Shown here piece by piece: positions 45,318 to 56,657 of a stretch of DNA of 64,000 bases. Source of the stretch: JAICSD01 sp963836665 (GTDB lineage: Bacteria; Acidobacteriota; Vicinamibacteria; Vicinamibacterales; 2-12-FULL-66-21); NCBI GenBank assembly GCA_963836665.1, contig CAWIKL010000001.1, forward strand, positions 2,728,001-2,792,000, in the 5' to 3' direction. The translations under genes and the position numbers were made by a program. The stretch's first letter is position 1, and each line of letters starts with the position of its first letter. Below the pieces are notes generated by a model. That model saw only the letters and a program-made list of their open reading frames with translations. It did not search any database and had not been told where the DNA came from.

Positions 45318-46817
45318 TTATTTGGCGATTTCCGGCGCCATTTCGTCGCCGTCACCGGCGAACTGCTGCAGGATGGACAGCAGGCCCGTGTACAGGAACC
45401 CGACCTGGAACAGCATCAGGAACGGCAGCGTCCCGTAGATCTGGTTGATCAGCGCGTAGAACACCGTGGCGGTGAAGTAGAGGCCCAGCGCCAGCTCGAT
45501 CATCGACTGCACGCCGACCTTCTGCTGGTACTTCTTGCCCGCCCACTCGTCGCTCTGCAGCTCGATGCCGTACTTGGGCGTGCGCGCGAACTCACTTTCC
45601 TTGTGGAAAAGCGCCTCGAGCACGGCGCGCGTGTTGTTGACGCACAGGCCGATGCCGATCGACATCAGGAGCGGCAGGTACTTCAGCCGCGAACGCCAGT
45701 CGGCATGTAGCTCACGCTGCGACACCATGTAGAAGTTGAAAAACGACATCGTCGCGGCGAAGAACAGCGGGATGTCGATGAGCAGCATCTCGGTCCAGCC
45801 CATGTTGTAGCGGACGTACATCGCCGGGAACATGAGCACGGAGAGGGCGCACATCAGCAGGTAGTTGAAGTTGGCGGTGAGATGGAAGAACGCCTCGACC
45901 TTGACCGCAAACGGCTGCTTCGAGCGCAGGATGCGCGGCAGCAGCTTGAGGCAGGTCTGGATCGACCCCTTCGCCCAGCGGTGCTGCTGCGACTTGAACG
46001 AGTTCATCTCGACTGGGACTTCCGCCGGCGAGACGAGCTGCGGCAGGAACACAAACTTCCAGCCCAGGAGCTGCGCCCGGTAGCTGAGGTCCAGATCCTC
46101 GGTCAGGGTGTCGTGTTGCCAGCCACCGGCCGCGTCGATCGCCTGGCGCCGCCACACGCCCGCCGTGCCGTTGAAGTTGAAGAAGCAGCCGGCGCGGTTG
46201 CGGCCGCCGTGCTCGAGCACGAAGTGGCCGTCGAGCAGGATGGCCTGGATCTTCGTCAGCAGCGAGTAGTCCTGGTTGATGTGTCCCCACCGCGCCTGGA
46301 CCATGCCGACCTTCGCATCGGCAAAATGCGGCAGCGTCTTCAGCAGGAAATCCTTGGGCGGAATGAAGTCGGCGTCGAAGATGGCGATGTAGTCGGCCGT
46401 CGCCGCCTTCAACCCGGCTTCGAGCGCGCCCGCTTTGTAGCCGCGGCGGTCGACGCGGTGCAGATACTTGATGTCGAAGCCGTGGGCGGCGTGGCGCCGC
46501 ACGGCGAGCTCGGCGATATCCGTCGTTTCGTCGGTCGAATCGTCCAGGACCTGGATTTCCAGCCGATCGCGCGGATATTCCATGTCACAGACCGCATCGA
46601 TCAGTCGGTCGGCGACATACATCTCGTTGTAAATCGGCAGCTGGATCGTGACCCGCGGCAGTTCGGCGTCAGTAGGCGCCGGCAAGACTGGCGGGACCCG
46701 GTCCCGGTTCTTCATGTAAAGATAGACCAGGTAATAGCGATGCCAGCCGTAGATCGCCAGGATGCTCAGGACGAAGAAGTAGAGAACGAGGATGAGTGTC
46801 TCAGTCAGCGACGGCAT
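45318..46817 (-). CDS. Membrane glycosyltransferase family 2, CslA/BcsA-like
   Basis: A 499-residue processive-type GT2. One N-terminal membrane span (about 8-28), then the catalytic domain: VTIQLPIYNEMYVADRLIDA, VLDDSTDET (nucleotide Asp), FDADFIPP (metal D-x-D), TEDLDLSYRAQ (catalytic base T-E-D) and QQHRWAKGS (Q-x2-R-W), then four or five spans. Such enzymes polymerise cellulose, mannan or glucan while extruding the chain. There is no PilZ domain and no bcs genes nearby, so CslA-like mannan/glucan synthesis is as likely as cellulose. Coding on the minus strand, 33 nt from the citrate synthase start. Confidence 0.9.
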   Translation of the reverse strand: MPSLTETLILVLYFFVLSILAIYGWHRYYLVYLYMKNRDRVPPVLPAPTDAELPRVTIQLPIYNEMYVADRLIDAVCDMEYPRDRLEIQVLDDSTDETTDIAELAVRRHAAHGFDIKYLHRVDRRGYKAGALEAGLKAATADYIAIFDADFIPPKDFLLKTLPHFADAKVGMVQARWGHINQDYSLLTKIQAILLDGHFVLEHGGRNRAGCFFNFNGTAGVWRRQAIDAAGGWQHDTLTEDLDLSYRAQLLGWKFVFLPQLVSPAEVPVEMNSFKSQQHRWAKGSIQTCLKLLPRILRSKQPFAVKVEAFFHLTANFNYLLMCALSVLMFPAMYVRYNMGWTEMLLIDIPLFFAATMSFFNFYMVSQRELHADWRSRLKYLPLLMSIGIGLCVNNTRAVLEALFHKESEFARTPKYGIELQSDEWAGKKYQQKVGVQSMIELALGLYFTATVFYALINQIYGTLPFLMLFQVGFLYTGLLSILQQFAGDGDEMAPEIAK

Positions 46818-46903
46818 AGACAGAAAAAGCGCTCAAAGAATCCAATCGATGATGTTATGGTCCAGCTCAGGGCAAAGTCAAACCCTTTCAGCCACTTGGC
46901 GCG

Positions 46904-47665
46904 ATGAATCGCCAGCAGCTGCGCGCCCTGCTAGACGCGGTGCAGTCCGGCGCCGCCACGCCTCAGGCGGCCCACGAGCAACTCCTTCAATTCCTGCGCC
47001 AGAAACCCTTTGAGGATTTGGGATTTGCCCGCATCGACCATCACCGCCATGTCCGCCAAGGATTTCCCGAAGTCGTATTCGGCCAGGGAAAGACGCCCGA
47101 CCAGATCGCCGTCATTGCGCGTACGCTGGCCGACGCCGGCCAGAACCTGCTGGTAACACGGACCACCGCCGACGCCCACCGCGCCGTGACCGCCGTCCTG
47201 CCCGAGGCGCATTTCCATGAGACCGCCCGCTGCATCACGCTCGAAGCACATCCCGCACCGAAGGGGCGCGGCATCGTGGTGATCGCCGCCGCGGGCACGG
47301 CCGACCTCCCTGTTGCCGAAGAGGCAGCCGTTACTGCGGAGATTATGGGCAATACCATCGACCGCGTGTATGACGTTGGTGTGGCGGGCCTGCATCGACT
47401 GCTCAGCGAGCACGCCCGCCTGAGCGCCGCCCGAGTCATCGTGGTCTGCGCAGGCATGGAAGGCGCTCTTCCGAGCGTGGTCGCCGGCCTCGTAGACGTC
47501 CCCATCGTCGCTGTCCCGACCAGTGTCGGCTACGGCGCCAATTTCGGGGGTTTGACCGCATTGCTGGCCATGCTGAATTCGTGCGCCACCGGTGTGTCTG
47601 TGGTCAATATCGACAACGGCTTCGGCGCCGCCGCTATCGCCAGCTCGATTAATCACTTGGATTGA
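46904..47665 (+). CDS. larB: LarB: nicotinic acid adenine dinucleotide carboxylase/hydrolase
   Basis: A 253-residue LarB, which carboxylates the pyridinium ring of NaAD and hydrolyses the phosphoanhydride, the first step of the nickel-pincer nucleotide cofactor of lactate racemase-type enzymes. The C-terminal PurE-like domain has GIVVIAAAGTADLPVAEEAA, DVGVAGLHRLL, VVCAGMEGALPSVVAGL and the glycine-rich VPTSVGYGANFGGLTALLAM. The N-terminal part carries VVFGQGKTPDQIA. Length matches the family. larA, larC and larE are absent from the window, so it is an orphan here. It diverges from the GT2 gene. Confidence 0.92.
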   Translation: MNRQQLRALLDAVQSGAATPQAAHEQLLQFLRQKPFEDLGFARIDHHRHVRQGFPEVVFGQGKTPDQIAVIARTLADAGQNLLVTRTTADAHRAVTAVLPEAHFHETARCITLEAHPAPKGRGIVVIAAAGTADLPVAEEAAVTAEIMGNTIDRVYDVGVAGLHRLLSEHARLSAARVIVVCAGMEGALPSVVAGLVDVPIVAVPTSVGYGANFGGLTALLAMLNSCATGVSVVNIDNGFGAAAIASSINHLD

Positions 47666-47710
47666 CGGCCCTCGAGGGACCCGTTGTCCCGCGAACGTCA
47701 ACGCGCGCCG

Positions 47711-48088
47711 TCACGGGCGGCATTGAATCACATGCCCCAGCCCTCGCCATAGCGTGAGGGGCGCGTATTCGACCGCAAACACTGCGGCCATGAGCCCCAG
47801 TTTGACCAGGTTCGTGCGCCCGGCGGCGCGGAATACGCGAAAGCCCGGCAGCAGGTCGTCTGCCATCACGGCACTCGTCAGGTAGGCCGCGAGCATCCAC
47901 ACGTGTGCCCCGACGTAGACGCTGCCAATCAGCCAGGCCCGAACCGGGCTCGACGTCAGATCGCCGAGGAGATCGTCGGCATTGCCGCACGTGCGGCCGA
48001 TCGAGAAACGCGCAACCAACACGGCAAACGTCGGGAACGCAATCCACCACGTCGCCGCCAGCACGGTGCGCGCGCGCGCGGCGGTCAT
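47711..48088 (-). CDS. Small membrane protein, unknown function
   Basis: A 125-residue protein with three hydrophobic segments (TVLAATWWIAFPTFAVLVAR, AWLIGSVYVGAHVWMLAAYL, KLGLMAAVFAVEYAPLTLW) and a conserved-looking loop F-S-I-G-R-T-C-G-N-A-D-D-L. The ATG overlaps the stop of the upstream glycosyltransferase gene by one base (TGATG), so it is translationally coupled to it. It could be a partner or a modifying subunit. No family recognised. Confidence 0.6.
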   Translation of the reverse strand: MTAARARTVLAATWWIAFPTFAVLVARFSIGRTCGNADDLLGDLTSSPVRAWLIGSVYVGAHVWMLAAYLTSAVMADDLLPGFRVFRAAGRTNLVKLGLMAAVFAVEYAPLTLWRGLGHVIQCRP

Positions 48089-49692
48089 CACGGTGCGCTC
48101 CGTGACATACAACGCCAAACGTCGAAATACTGAGTCTGCTCGACGAGGCGGTGGGATCGTTTGAACGCCTCCCTGAAGGCGGGCGGATACAACGGCTGCA
48201 GCAACACCGCCCCGTAGCTGTTGATGTTGCTGAACGGTTCCTCGCCTCGTGGAATCAGCCACCAGGTGATGCGACAGGCGGTCAGCGCGTCGATCGTCGC
48301 GGCCGGAATCGCCAGTCCCTGGAGCTGCTCTTCGCGGACGGCGGGTTGGTCGAGAAAGTAGTGGCCGGTTCGAAACACCAGCGCCGGACGCTCCAGCGAC
48401 ATCGCCTCGGTCACGCCGTAGCCCATCTCGGCCACGCCTGCGTGCGTGTCAGCAAAATGCTCGATATCCGGCACTTCGTTGAGGGCGCGTCGTTCGCGCA
48501 TGATTTCAATGAACTGCGCATTGACCGCAAGGACGATCGTCGCTGTCACTGTCACGAACGCGACGGCACCCCTCCGTACGGTGGCGGGCAGCGTGTCCGG
48601 TGACGTCAGCTGTCTCAGCCGCGTTGCGGTGAGGAACGCTACGATCGGCACGAACGGGATGAGGTGATACACGCCGGCGCCCGGTTTCGCCCCGGCTAGC
48701 GCCACACCGATCATGCCAAGGACCGTGCCGGCGACCAGCCGAGGCGGCATGCCCTCGTGCGTCCGTTGCGCCCGTGGCACGGCAAAGTGCGCCAGCAGCA
48801 CCGGCACGAGGAGAAAACAGGCCCATTCCAGATTCTCACGCAGCGTCGTCAGCAGCAGGCCGGTCCTGGCGGAGGCATTCAGCCAAAAGAGGTAGTTCGT
48901 GAACGAGACATTGGACCAGAAGAGAAACGGCGCGGCGGCCGTGACGATGCCGAACAGCGCGGCGACCGAGGCATGCTTCCACCCGCGGCGTTCGACAAGG
49001 AGCACAAAGGCCGGCAGCGTATAGAGCGGACCGGTCATCTTGAGATTCCACACGATCCCGGCCGCGAGTCCTGTCGTGATGGGCGCGGTCCGACCGCGGG
49101 ACACGGCACACGAGGTCGCGACGACAACGGCCAGCAGCTGCAGCGAATCGGGGCGTGTCCAGAACGAGTAATGACGGAACAGCAGCAGTTCGAGCGCGCA
49201 CACGCCGGTGAGCACGGCCGCGCGCGTGGCCGGCGCGACGCGCATGAGGAGCGCATACGTCGCCGCAAGGCTGCACAGCCCGGCCAAGACGCCGAGCGCT
49301 TTGGAGACGAGCACGCGGGGACCGACGATCGCGAGCGCCCACCCATGAATGAGGAAGGCGAGCGGTCCGTAAATGTGCGAATACCGCTCCGGTGCCGCGG
49401 GCGGGTGATAGAGGGGTTGGCCGTTATGCGACGCCCAGGCGATCGCCGGGATCGTCGGTTCGGCGTAATCGAAAAAATGTGGATCCGCCGCGTACCAGAC
49501 CGATAGCAGCAGATAACCGAGCAGGCCGAGGATGGCAACGCCTGACGCGAGCGTGAGATCGACGGGGAAGCCGCCGGCAGACCGCATCTTCCGCCGCGAG
49601 GTGACGGCCATCAGCCCGAGCCAGAGGACCATCCAGAGGAACAGCGGCCGCCGCGCGAACTCGAGGCGGAGGAGATCCAGCGCGTGAGCCAT
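48088..49692 (-). CDS. GT-C-fold membrane glycosyltransferase (ArnT/PMT-like)
   Basis: A 534-residue polytopic protein of the dolichyl-phosphate-mannose/undecaprenyl-sugar-dependent glycosyltransferase class. The first periplasmic loop has the acidic motif F-D-Y-A-E-P-T-I-P-A-I-A, then GQPLYHPPAAPERYSHIYGP, followed by about ten hydrophobic spans and a C-terminal soluble part (FADTHAGVAEMGYGV, ITWWLIPRGEEPF). These enzymes transfer a lipid-linked sugar to an envelope glycan. The longer upstream frame crosses a TATACT and is not supported; ATG 49692 (M-A-H-A-L-D-L-L) comes ten bases after it. Confidence 0.82.
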   Translation of the reverse strand: MAHALDLLRLEFARRPLFLWMVLWLGLMAVTSRRKMRSAGGFPVDLTLASGVAILGLLGYLLLSVWYAADPHFFDYAEPTIPAIAWASHNGQPLYHPPAAPERYSHIYGPLAFLIHGWALAIVGPRVLVSKALGVLAGLCSLAATYALLMRVAPATRAAVLTGVCALELLLFRHYSFWTRPDSLQLLAVVVATSCAVSRGRTAPITTGLAAGIVWNLKMTGPLYTLPAFVLLVERRGWKHASVAALFGIVTAAAPFLFWSNVSFTNYLFWLNASARTGLLLTTLRENLEWACFLLVPVLLAHFAVPRAQRTHEGMPPRLVAGTVLGMIGVALAGAKPGAGVYHLIPFVPIVAFLTATRLRQLTSPDTLPATVRRGAVAFVTVTATIVLAVNAQFIEIMRERRALNEVPDIEHFADTHAGVAEMGYGVTEAMSLERPALVFRTGHYFLDQPAVREEQLQGLAIPAATIDALTACRITWWLIPRGEEPFSNINSYGAVLLQPLYPPAFREAFKRSHRLVEQTQYFDVWRCMSRSAP

Positions 49693-49702
49693 CCGGGGCG
49701 AG

Positions 49703-49708
49703 AGTATA
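49703..49708 (-). promoter_or_regulatory. -10 hexamer TATACT before the GT-C gene
   Basis: TATACT lies ten bases before ATG 49692, between that codon and an alternative upstream ATG (49734), favouring the downstream start and a near-leaderless message. Confidence 0.45.
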
Positions 49709-49820
49709 GAGGGAAGCGCCGCGGAAGACACCATGCGCGCGGTTGTTCCGCTCGCTGAACCCCTGGAGTACGGTATAGTAGTGGGTTCCGTTTCGGCAGT
49801 TCGACACGGTCCTTTTCCCC

Positions 49821-52205
49821 ATGCACGCCGGCGCGCTGCGAGCGCTTGAATTCGATCGGATCGTGGACGCCGTGAGACGGCTCGCGCAGACGCCTCCGGG
49901 CGCCGGTCGGCTGGCGGAGCTGCAGCCGTCGCACGAGGCGCGCGAAGTGGCGGCGGCACTGGCCGACACCGCCGAAACGGCGCGCTTCCTCTCGGGCAGC
50001 GGCGAGATCGCGCTGCGCGCGCCGGCGGATCTCGAGGCCGTCCTGGCGGCGCTGGCCGCGGAAGGGCGCGCCCTCGATCCACTGCAGCTGATCGGACTTT
50101 CAACCTTCCTCGCCTCGATCGACGCGACCGCCGGCGGCATCCGGCGTCAGCGCGCCGGGTTCCCGCGCCTCGGCGCGGTGGTCGAGACCGCCGCCGCGTT
50201 CGATCGCGAGACCGCCGACGTGCGGCGCGCGATCGATCCAGGGGGCGACGTCGTTGACGATGCCAGCCCCGAGCTGAAAGGGCTGCGCGACCGCTTGCGC
50301 AAGCAGCGGGCGCGGCTGCGCGGGACGCTCGAGTCGTACCTGCGCGGCAAGGACACCTCGAAATACCTGCAGCAGCAAGTCGTCACCGACCGCAACGGCC
50401 GCTACGTGCTCGTCGTTCGCGCCGAATACCGAGCCGCGATCCCCGGTATCGTCCACGGCAGCTCGGGAAGCGGCGCCAGCCTGTTCCTCGAGCCGCTCAG
50501 CACCGTCGAGATCAACAACGACATCGTCGCGCTCGAGCAGCAGGAGCAGGAGGAGGTCCACCGCATCCTGCTGATGTTGTCGGACGCCTTCCGCCGCCGC
50601 AGCGCCGAGCTCAATCGCACGATCGACGTGGCGACGACCCTCGACGTGCTGCAGGCGAAGGCGCGCTATTCGCTCGGTATCGGCGGCATCCAGCCGGCGA
50701 TCGCCGCCGACGGACGTCTCGAGCTGCGCGCCGCGCGACATCCGCTGTTGATTGCCAAGCGTGTCGACGTCGTCCCGGTCGACGTGCTCCTGATTCCGCC
50801 GGCGCGGGTGCTCGTCGTGACTGGTCCGAACACCGGCGGCAAGACCGTTACGCTGAAAACGGCGGGACTGCTGCCCCTGATGGCACAGTCCGGGCTGCTG
50901 ATCCCGGCCGCCGACGGCACGCAGGTACCCGTGTTCCGCGGCGTGTTCGCCGATATCGGTGACGAACAGTCGATCGCCGAGAGCCTCAGCACCTTCTCCG
51001 CGCACATCGCCAATATCGTCGCGACCGACAAGGCGCTGGCCTCGCCGGCGCTGGTGCTCCTCGACGAGGCCGGCGGCGGCACCGATCCGAACGAAGGCGG
51101 GGCGCTCGCCACCGCGATCATCGACCACTTCCGCCGTCGCGGCGCCATGGTCGTGGCGACGACGCATTTCGACGCCCTCAAGACGTATGCGTCGACCACG
51201 GAAGGGGTGACCTCGGCGGGAACCGGCTTCAATCCCGAGACATTCGCGCCAACCTACCGCCTGCACTACGGCGCGCCGGGCAGCAGCCTGGCGCTCGAGA
51301 TCGCCACGCGCCTCGGGCTGCCGACCGACATCATCGACCAGGCGCGCGCGCAGCGGACGGCGCGCGAGGCGCAGCTCGCCGAGCACCTGGCGAAGGTCGA
51401 GCGCGAGATGCAGACGCTCGACCACGAGCGCCGCCTCGTCGGCCGCGAGCGGCAGATGGTCGAGGAGACGCAGTCGAAGCTGCAGGGGCGCGAGCGCGAC
51501 TTGCGCGATCGCGAAGAAACGTTCCGCAAACGGCTCGACCAGAAGCTCGAAGAGCGGCTACGCGAGGCGCGCCGCGAGATTGACGCCATCGTCGACGCCC
51601 TGAAGCAGCGCACCGGCCGCCTCGTGCCGACCGGCGACATCGGCGCGGCACGGGCCGAGGCGCGGGCCGCGGTCGAGGAAATCGCCGTCAGGGTACGCGA
51701 TGCTTCTGGTGGCTCGCCATCGATTCCCGCGGCAGGGTCGGCACAACTGCGTCCAGCGGCGATAGGGGACCGGGTCGCGGTCGGCCCGCTCGGCCTCGAG
51801 GGGATCGTTCAGGGCATCCACGACGGGCACGCCGAGGTGGATGTGCGCGGCAAGCGGATGCGGGCGCGGATCGGCGAGCTGCGCGTGCTCGGCGGGCCGG
51901 CCGCGCCGGCGAAGCCGCAGGTGCGGGTGAACGTGGCGATGGCGCCGCGCGAGACGGCGATCACGTCCGAAATCAACGTGATCGGATCTAAGTCCGAAGA
52001 GGCGGTCGGACGCGTCGAACGGTTCCTCGACGAGGCGGCGGTCAACGACCTGAAGAGCCTGCGCATCGTGCATGGCTACGGCACCGGCGCCCTGCGCCGC
52101 TCGATCGCGGAATTCCTGCGGGTGCATCCGTTCGTGTCGACGTTCGGGCCAGCTCCCGACAACCAGGGGGGCGGCGGCGTCACCGTAGTGGAGCTGAAAG
52201 AGTAA
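49821..52205 (+). CDS. mutS2: Endonuclease MutS2 (with Smr domain)
   Basis: A 794-residue MutS2. The clamp/lever core includes YVLVVRAEYRAAIPGIVHGS, and the ATPase has Walker A VVTGPNTGGKTVTLKT and Walker B VLLDEAGGGTDPNEGGAL. A coiled-coil arm (about 510-610) and a KOW-like segment (GPLGLEGIVQGIHDGHAEVD) follow, then a C-terminal Smr domain with RIVHGYGTGALRRSI and GGGGVTVVELK. MutS2 suppresses recombination and rescues collided ribosomes in Gram-positive studies. In the Smr motif the usual L-D-L-R-G reads INVIG. A TATAGT lies 41 nt upstream; no ribosome-binding site. The stop overlaps dnaG by one base. Confidence 0.95.
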   Translation: MHAGALRALEFDRIVDAVRRLAQTPPGAGRLAELQPSHEAREVAAALADTAETARFLSGSGEIALRAPADLEAVLAALAAEGRALDPLQLIGLSTFLASIDATAGGIRRQRAGFPRLGAVVETAAAFDRETADVRRAIDPGGDVVDDASPELKGLRDRLRKQRARLRGTLESYLRGKDTSKYLQQQVVTDRNGRYVLVVRAEYRAAIPGIVHGSSGSGASLFLEPLSTVEINNDIVALEQQEQEEVHRILLMLSDAFRRRSAELNRTIDVATTLDVLQAKARYSLGIGGIQPAIAADGRLELRAARHPLLIAKRVDVVPVDVLLIPPARVLVVTGPNTGGKTVTLKTAGLLPLMAQSGLLIPAADGTQVPVFRGVFADIGDEQSIAESLSTFSAHIANIVATDKALASPALVLLDEAGGGTDPNEGGALATAIIDHFRRRGAMVVATTHFDALKTYASTTEGVTSAGTGFNPETFAPTYRLHYGAPGSSLALEIATRLGLPTDIIDQARAQRTAREAQLAEHLAKVEREMQTLDHERRLVGRERQMVEETQSKLQGRERDLRDREETFRKRLDQKLEERLREARREIDAIVDALKQRTGRLVPTGDIGAARAEARAAVEEIAVRVRDASGGSPSIPAAGSAQLRPAAIGDRVAVGPLGLEGIVQGIHDGHAEVDVRGKRMRARIGELRVLGGPAAPAKPQVRVNVAMAPRETAITSEINVIGSKSEEAVGRVERFLDEAAVNDLKSLRIVHGYGTGALRRSIAEFLRVHPFVSTFGPAPDNQGGGGVTVVELKE

Positions 52206-53978
52206 TGCCCCTCTTCCCCGCCGGCTTCACCGACGAGTTGAAGGCGCATCTGGACATCGTCCAGATCGTCGGCGAGCGGGTACCGCTGCGCAAATCGGGG
52301 GGCGTCCTGGAAGGGCCTCTGCCCGTTTCACGGCGAAAAGACGCCGTCGTTCCACGTGCACGGAGACAAACAGTTCTTCCACTGCTTCGGCTGCGGCGCC
52401 AGCGGCGACGTCTACAGGTTCGTGCAGATGCTCGACACGCTGACGTTCCCCGACGCGGTACGGCAACTGGCCGCGCGCGCCGGCATGACGGTGCCGGAGC
52501 CGGAAGACGCCAGGGCCGACGCCGACAACGCACGCGAACGCGAAGCGCTGCTCAAAATCCACGAAGTGGCAGCAGCGTGGTTCAAGGCGCAGCTGCAGGC
52601 GCCGATCGGACGTGGCGCGCTGCGCGTGGTCCGCGACCGTGGCCTGACGCCCGAGACGATCGAGATGCTCGGTGTCGGCTATGCGCCGACGTTCGGCCTG
52701 CGCGCGCACCTCACCGCGGCAGGGTTTGCCGACCCGCTGCAGTTCAAGAGCGGGCTCGTGATGCCGGCCGATGATGGCCAGCCGCGCGATCGCTTCCGTA
52801 ACCGGCTGATGATTCCCATATGCCGCGAGACCGGCGCCATCATCGCGTTTGGCGGCCGTGCCATGGAGGATGGACAGCAGCCGAAATATCTCAACTCCCC
52901 CGAAACCGGCATCTACATCAAGGGTCGCACACTGTTTGGCCTGAACTGGAGCAAGGCGGCCATCTCCCGGCTGAAGTACGCCGTGATGGTGGAGGGCTAT
53001 TTCGACTGGGCCCAGGCATGGCAGGCCGGCATTCCCAACGTCGTCGCCTCGTCAGGCACCGCCCTCAAGCTGGTGCAAGTGAAATTGCTCCACCGCTACG
53101 CCTCCAAGGTGATCCTCAACTTCGATCCGGACACCGCCGGCCAGGGGGCGGCGGCGGCGAGCTCGGAAATGTTCGTCAGCGAAGGGTTTCAGGTCAACGT
53201 CGCCATGCTCCCCGGCGGGGATGATCCCGATAACTACATCCGCAAGCATGGGGCGGCGGCGTACCAGGAGCAACTGCGCAATTCACGGCAATACCTGGAA
53301 TATCTGCTCGATCGGGCGGCTGCCACAGAAGACGTGTCAACAGACGAGGGACGACGGTCGTTTCTAGGGAAGATGCTGGCGGTGGCGGCGCGGATCCCCG
53401 ATGCGGCGCAGCGCGACCAGTTCGCAGACCGGTTATCCCATAAGGCGAGGATTACGGAAGAGGTCGTCAGGGCGGAAATCAGGAAGGCGGCCGTCCACCG
53501 CCAGACGGACGTCGAACAGGTGGAACGTCGGGTGCCGGCGCTTGGTCAAATAAAGGTGGCAGAGCGGGGGCTCATTTGGGGTCTGATCCGCGAGCCCGCC
53601 AACGCCATCCGGGTTATTGCAGAGCTGGAAGTCGAGGATTTGCAGGGTTTAGCGACCGCCTCCATCCTGGGACAGGCCCGATCCCTGCAGGCATGGGACC
53701 CCAACGCGATACCTGGGGCGCTTTTCGAGCGTCTAAACGAGGGAGAAGTCGCGCTGGTACGCGGCATTGCGGCGGACACGCGGGCCCCGGCCGAGGTGTC
53801 CGATTGTGCCCTGACGCTGCGAAAACAACGACAGGACCGGGAACGGGCCCAGATCCAGCAGGAAATCGACCAGCTGCAGGAAACCCAGGCCGGGCAGTAC
53901 AGCGAGCGGCTCAACGAATTGTTAAGAAAGAAGGAAGCGCTTCAGCGGATCGGTCATACTGAAGGGCTTGCGCATTAA
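52205..53978 (+). CDS. dnaG: DNA primase DnaG (frameshifted in the zinc ribbon)
   Basis: The primase that lays RNA primers for replication. The first 35 codons (FTDELKAHLDIVQIVGERV, PLRKSGGV) are normal; then an extra C at 52306-52307 throws the frame. Reading GTCTGG instead of GTCCTGG restores G-V-W-K-G-L-C-P-F-H-G-E-K-T-P-S-F, the zinc ribbon, which continues as FFHCFGCGASGDVY in the +1 frame. After that the TOPRIM core (VMVEGYFDWAQAWQ; NFDPDTAGQGAAAA) and the helicase-binding C-terminus are intact to 53978. As dnaG is essential, the shift is probably a sequence error or is bypassed. ATG overlaps the mutS2 stop (TAATG). Confidence 0.93.
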
Positions 53979-53993
53979 TTACGGAGGACGGCG

Positions 53994-55703
<1,710 letters not shown>

Positions 55704-55713
55704 GTTTCTGGGC

Positions 55714-55751
55714 GGTCAATGCTGAATGGCACCCGGCATTCGGCATTGACC
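55714..55751 (+). terminator. 15-bp-stem hairpin after rpoD
   Basis: GGTCAATGCTGAATG (55714-55728) pairs with CATTCGGCATTGACC (55737-55751) except for one G-U position, around an 8-nt loop. It begins 11 nt after the rpoD stop and overlaps the annotated start of the next gene. No U-tract follows. The GGCATT/GAATGC words also look like a dispersed short repeat. Confidence 0.45.
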
Positions 55752-56657
55752 AAGCGCCCGCTCTACAAGCGCATCGGCGGACGCGCACGCGGAATCCTGA
55801 GACGTGCGCTGAACCTGATCGACCGGCCGTCAGATCCGTCCGGCGCGCCCGTGCCCCCCGCGCATCTCCGCATCTACTACTATCGCACCCGCGATCTCAG
55901 CGCGTTCGCGCGCGCGCGCGACGCCGTCAGGGTTGAAGTCGCGGCGCACGGGTTGCGACCCTCGGATCGCGTCCTCGACGTCGGGTCCGGCATCGGCAAC
56001 CTCGCGCTGGCGCTCGCCCCCGCCCACGCCGGCACCTACGACGGCGTCGAGATCCACCCCGAGGCGGTCGCCTGGTGCCGCTCGGCGATCACGCCGCGCC
56101 ATCCGAATGTCCGCTTCCACCAGGCCGACATCTTCAGCAGCGCCTACAACCCGAACGGCCGCCTGACGGCGTCAACCTATCGCTTCCCGTTCGCCGATGG
56201 CTCGTTCGACTTCGTGTTCCTCGGCTCAGTCTTCACCCACATGCTGCCCCCCGATGTTGCGCACTATCTCACCGAGATCGCGCGCCTGCTGGCACCAGGC
56301 GGGACGTGCGCAGCGAGCGTCTTCCTGTTGAACGACGACCGCCGCAGCGAGGTCGAGGCCGGCCGCAGCTTCATGACGTTCCCGTTCGCGATCGACGCCG
56401 CGCGGGTGCATGACCAGGGACGGCCCGAAGCGGCGATCGCGATCGAGGAACGATTCGTCGTCGACGCCTACGGTCGCGCGGCGCTGCGCATCGAGCGAAT
56501 TCGGCGCGGGGACTGGTGGAACGGGCGCGCCGACGATCAGGACGTGATAACGGCACGACCGGTGGGAGGTGCGGCGGTCGCGGTTGACGGGGCGGTCGAG
56601 GCGAGGGGAATGAAATTGGGCCCACCAGGATTCGAACCTGGAACGGGCCGGTTATGA
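55719..56657 (+). CDS. Class I SAM-dependent methyltransferase
   Basis: A protein of up to 312 residues with a Rossmann methyltransferase fold: V-L-D-V-G-S-G-I-G-N-L-A-L (SAM loop), YDGVEIHPEAVAWCRSA, FHQADIFSS, FDFVFLGSVFTHMLPPDV and LAPGGTCAASVFLLND. Substrate unknown; the class includes lipid and small-molecule methylases. ATG 55719 lies within a hairpin; TTG 55746, directly after it, may be the real start (T-K-R-P-L-Y-K-R). The last 14 codons (G-P-P-G-F-E-P-G-T) are the antisense of a tRNA gene, so the functional protein probably ends near ITARPV. Confidence 0.78.
   Translation: MLNGTRHSALTKRPLYKRIGGRARGILRRALNLIDRPSDPSGAPVPPAHLRIYYYRTRDLSAFARARDAVRVEVAAHGLRPSDRVLDVGSGIGNLALALAPAHAGTYDGVEIHPEAVAWCRSAITPRHPNVRFHQADIFSSAYNPNGRLTASTYRFPFADGSFDFVFLGSVFTHMLPPDVAHYLTEIARLLAPGGTCAASVFLLNDDRRSEVEAGRSFMTFPFAIDAARVHDQGRPEAAIAIEERFVVDAYGRAALRIERIRRGDWWNGRADDQDVITARPVGGAAVAVDGAVEARGMKLGPPGFEPGTGRL

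Noticed and set aside
46904..47665. PurE (phosphoribosylaminoimidazole carboxylase) for the 46904 gene
   Set aside because: The PurE-like fold covers only the C-terminal half; the N-terminal G-Q-G-K-T-P region and the 253-residue length identify LarB.
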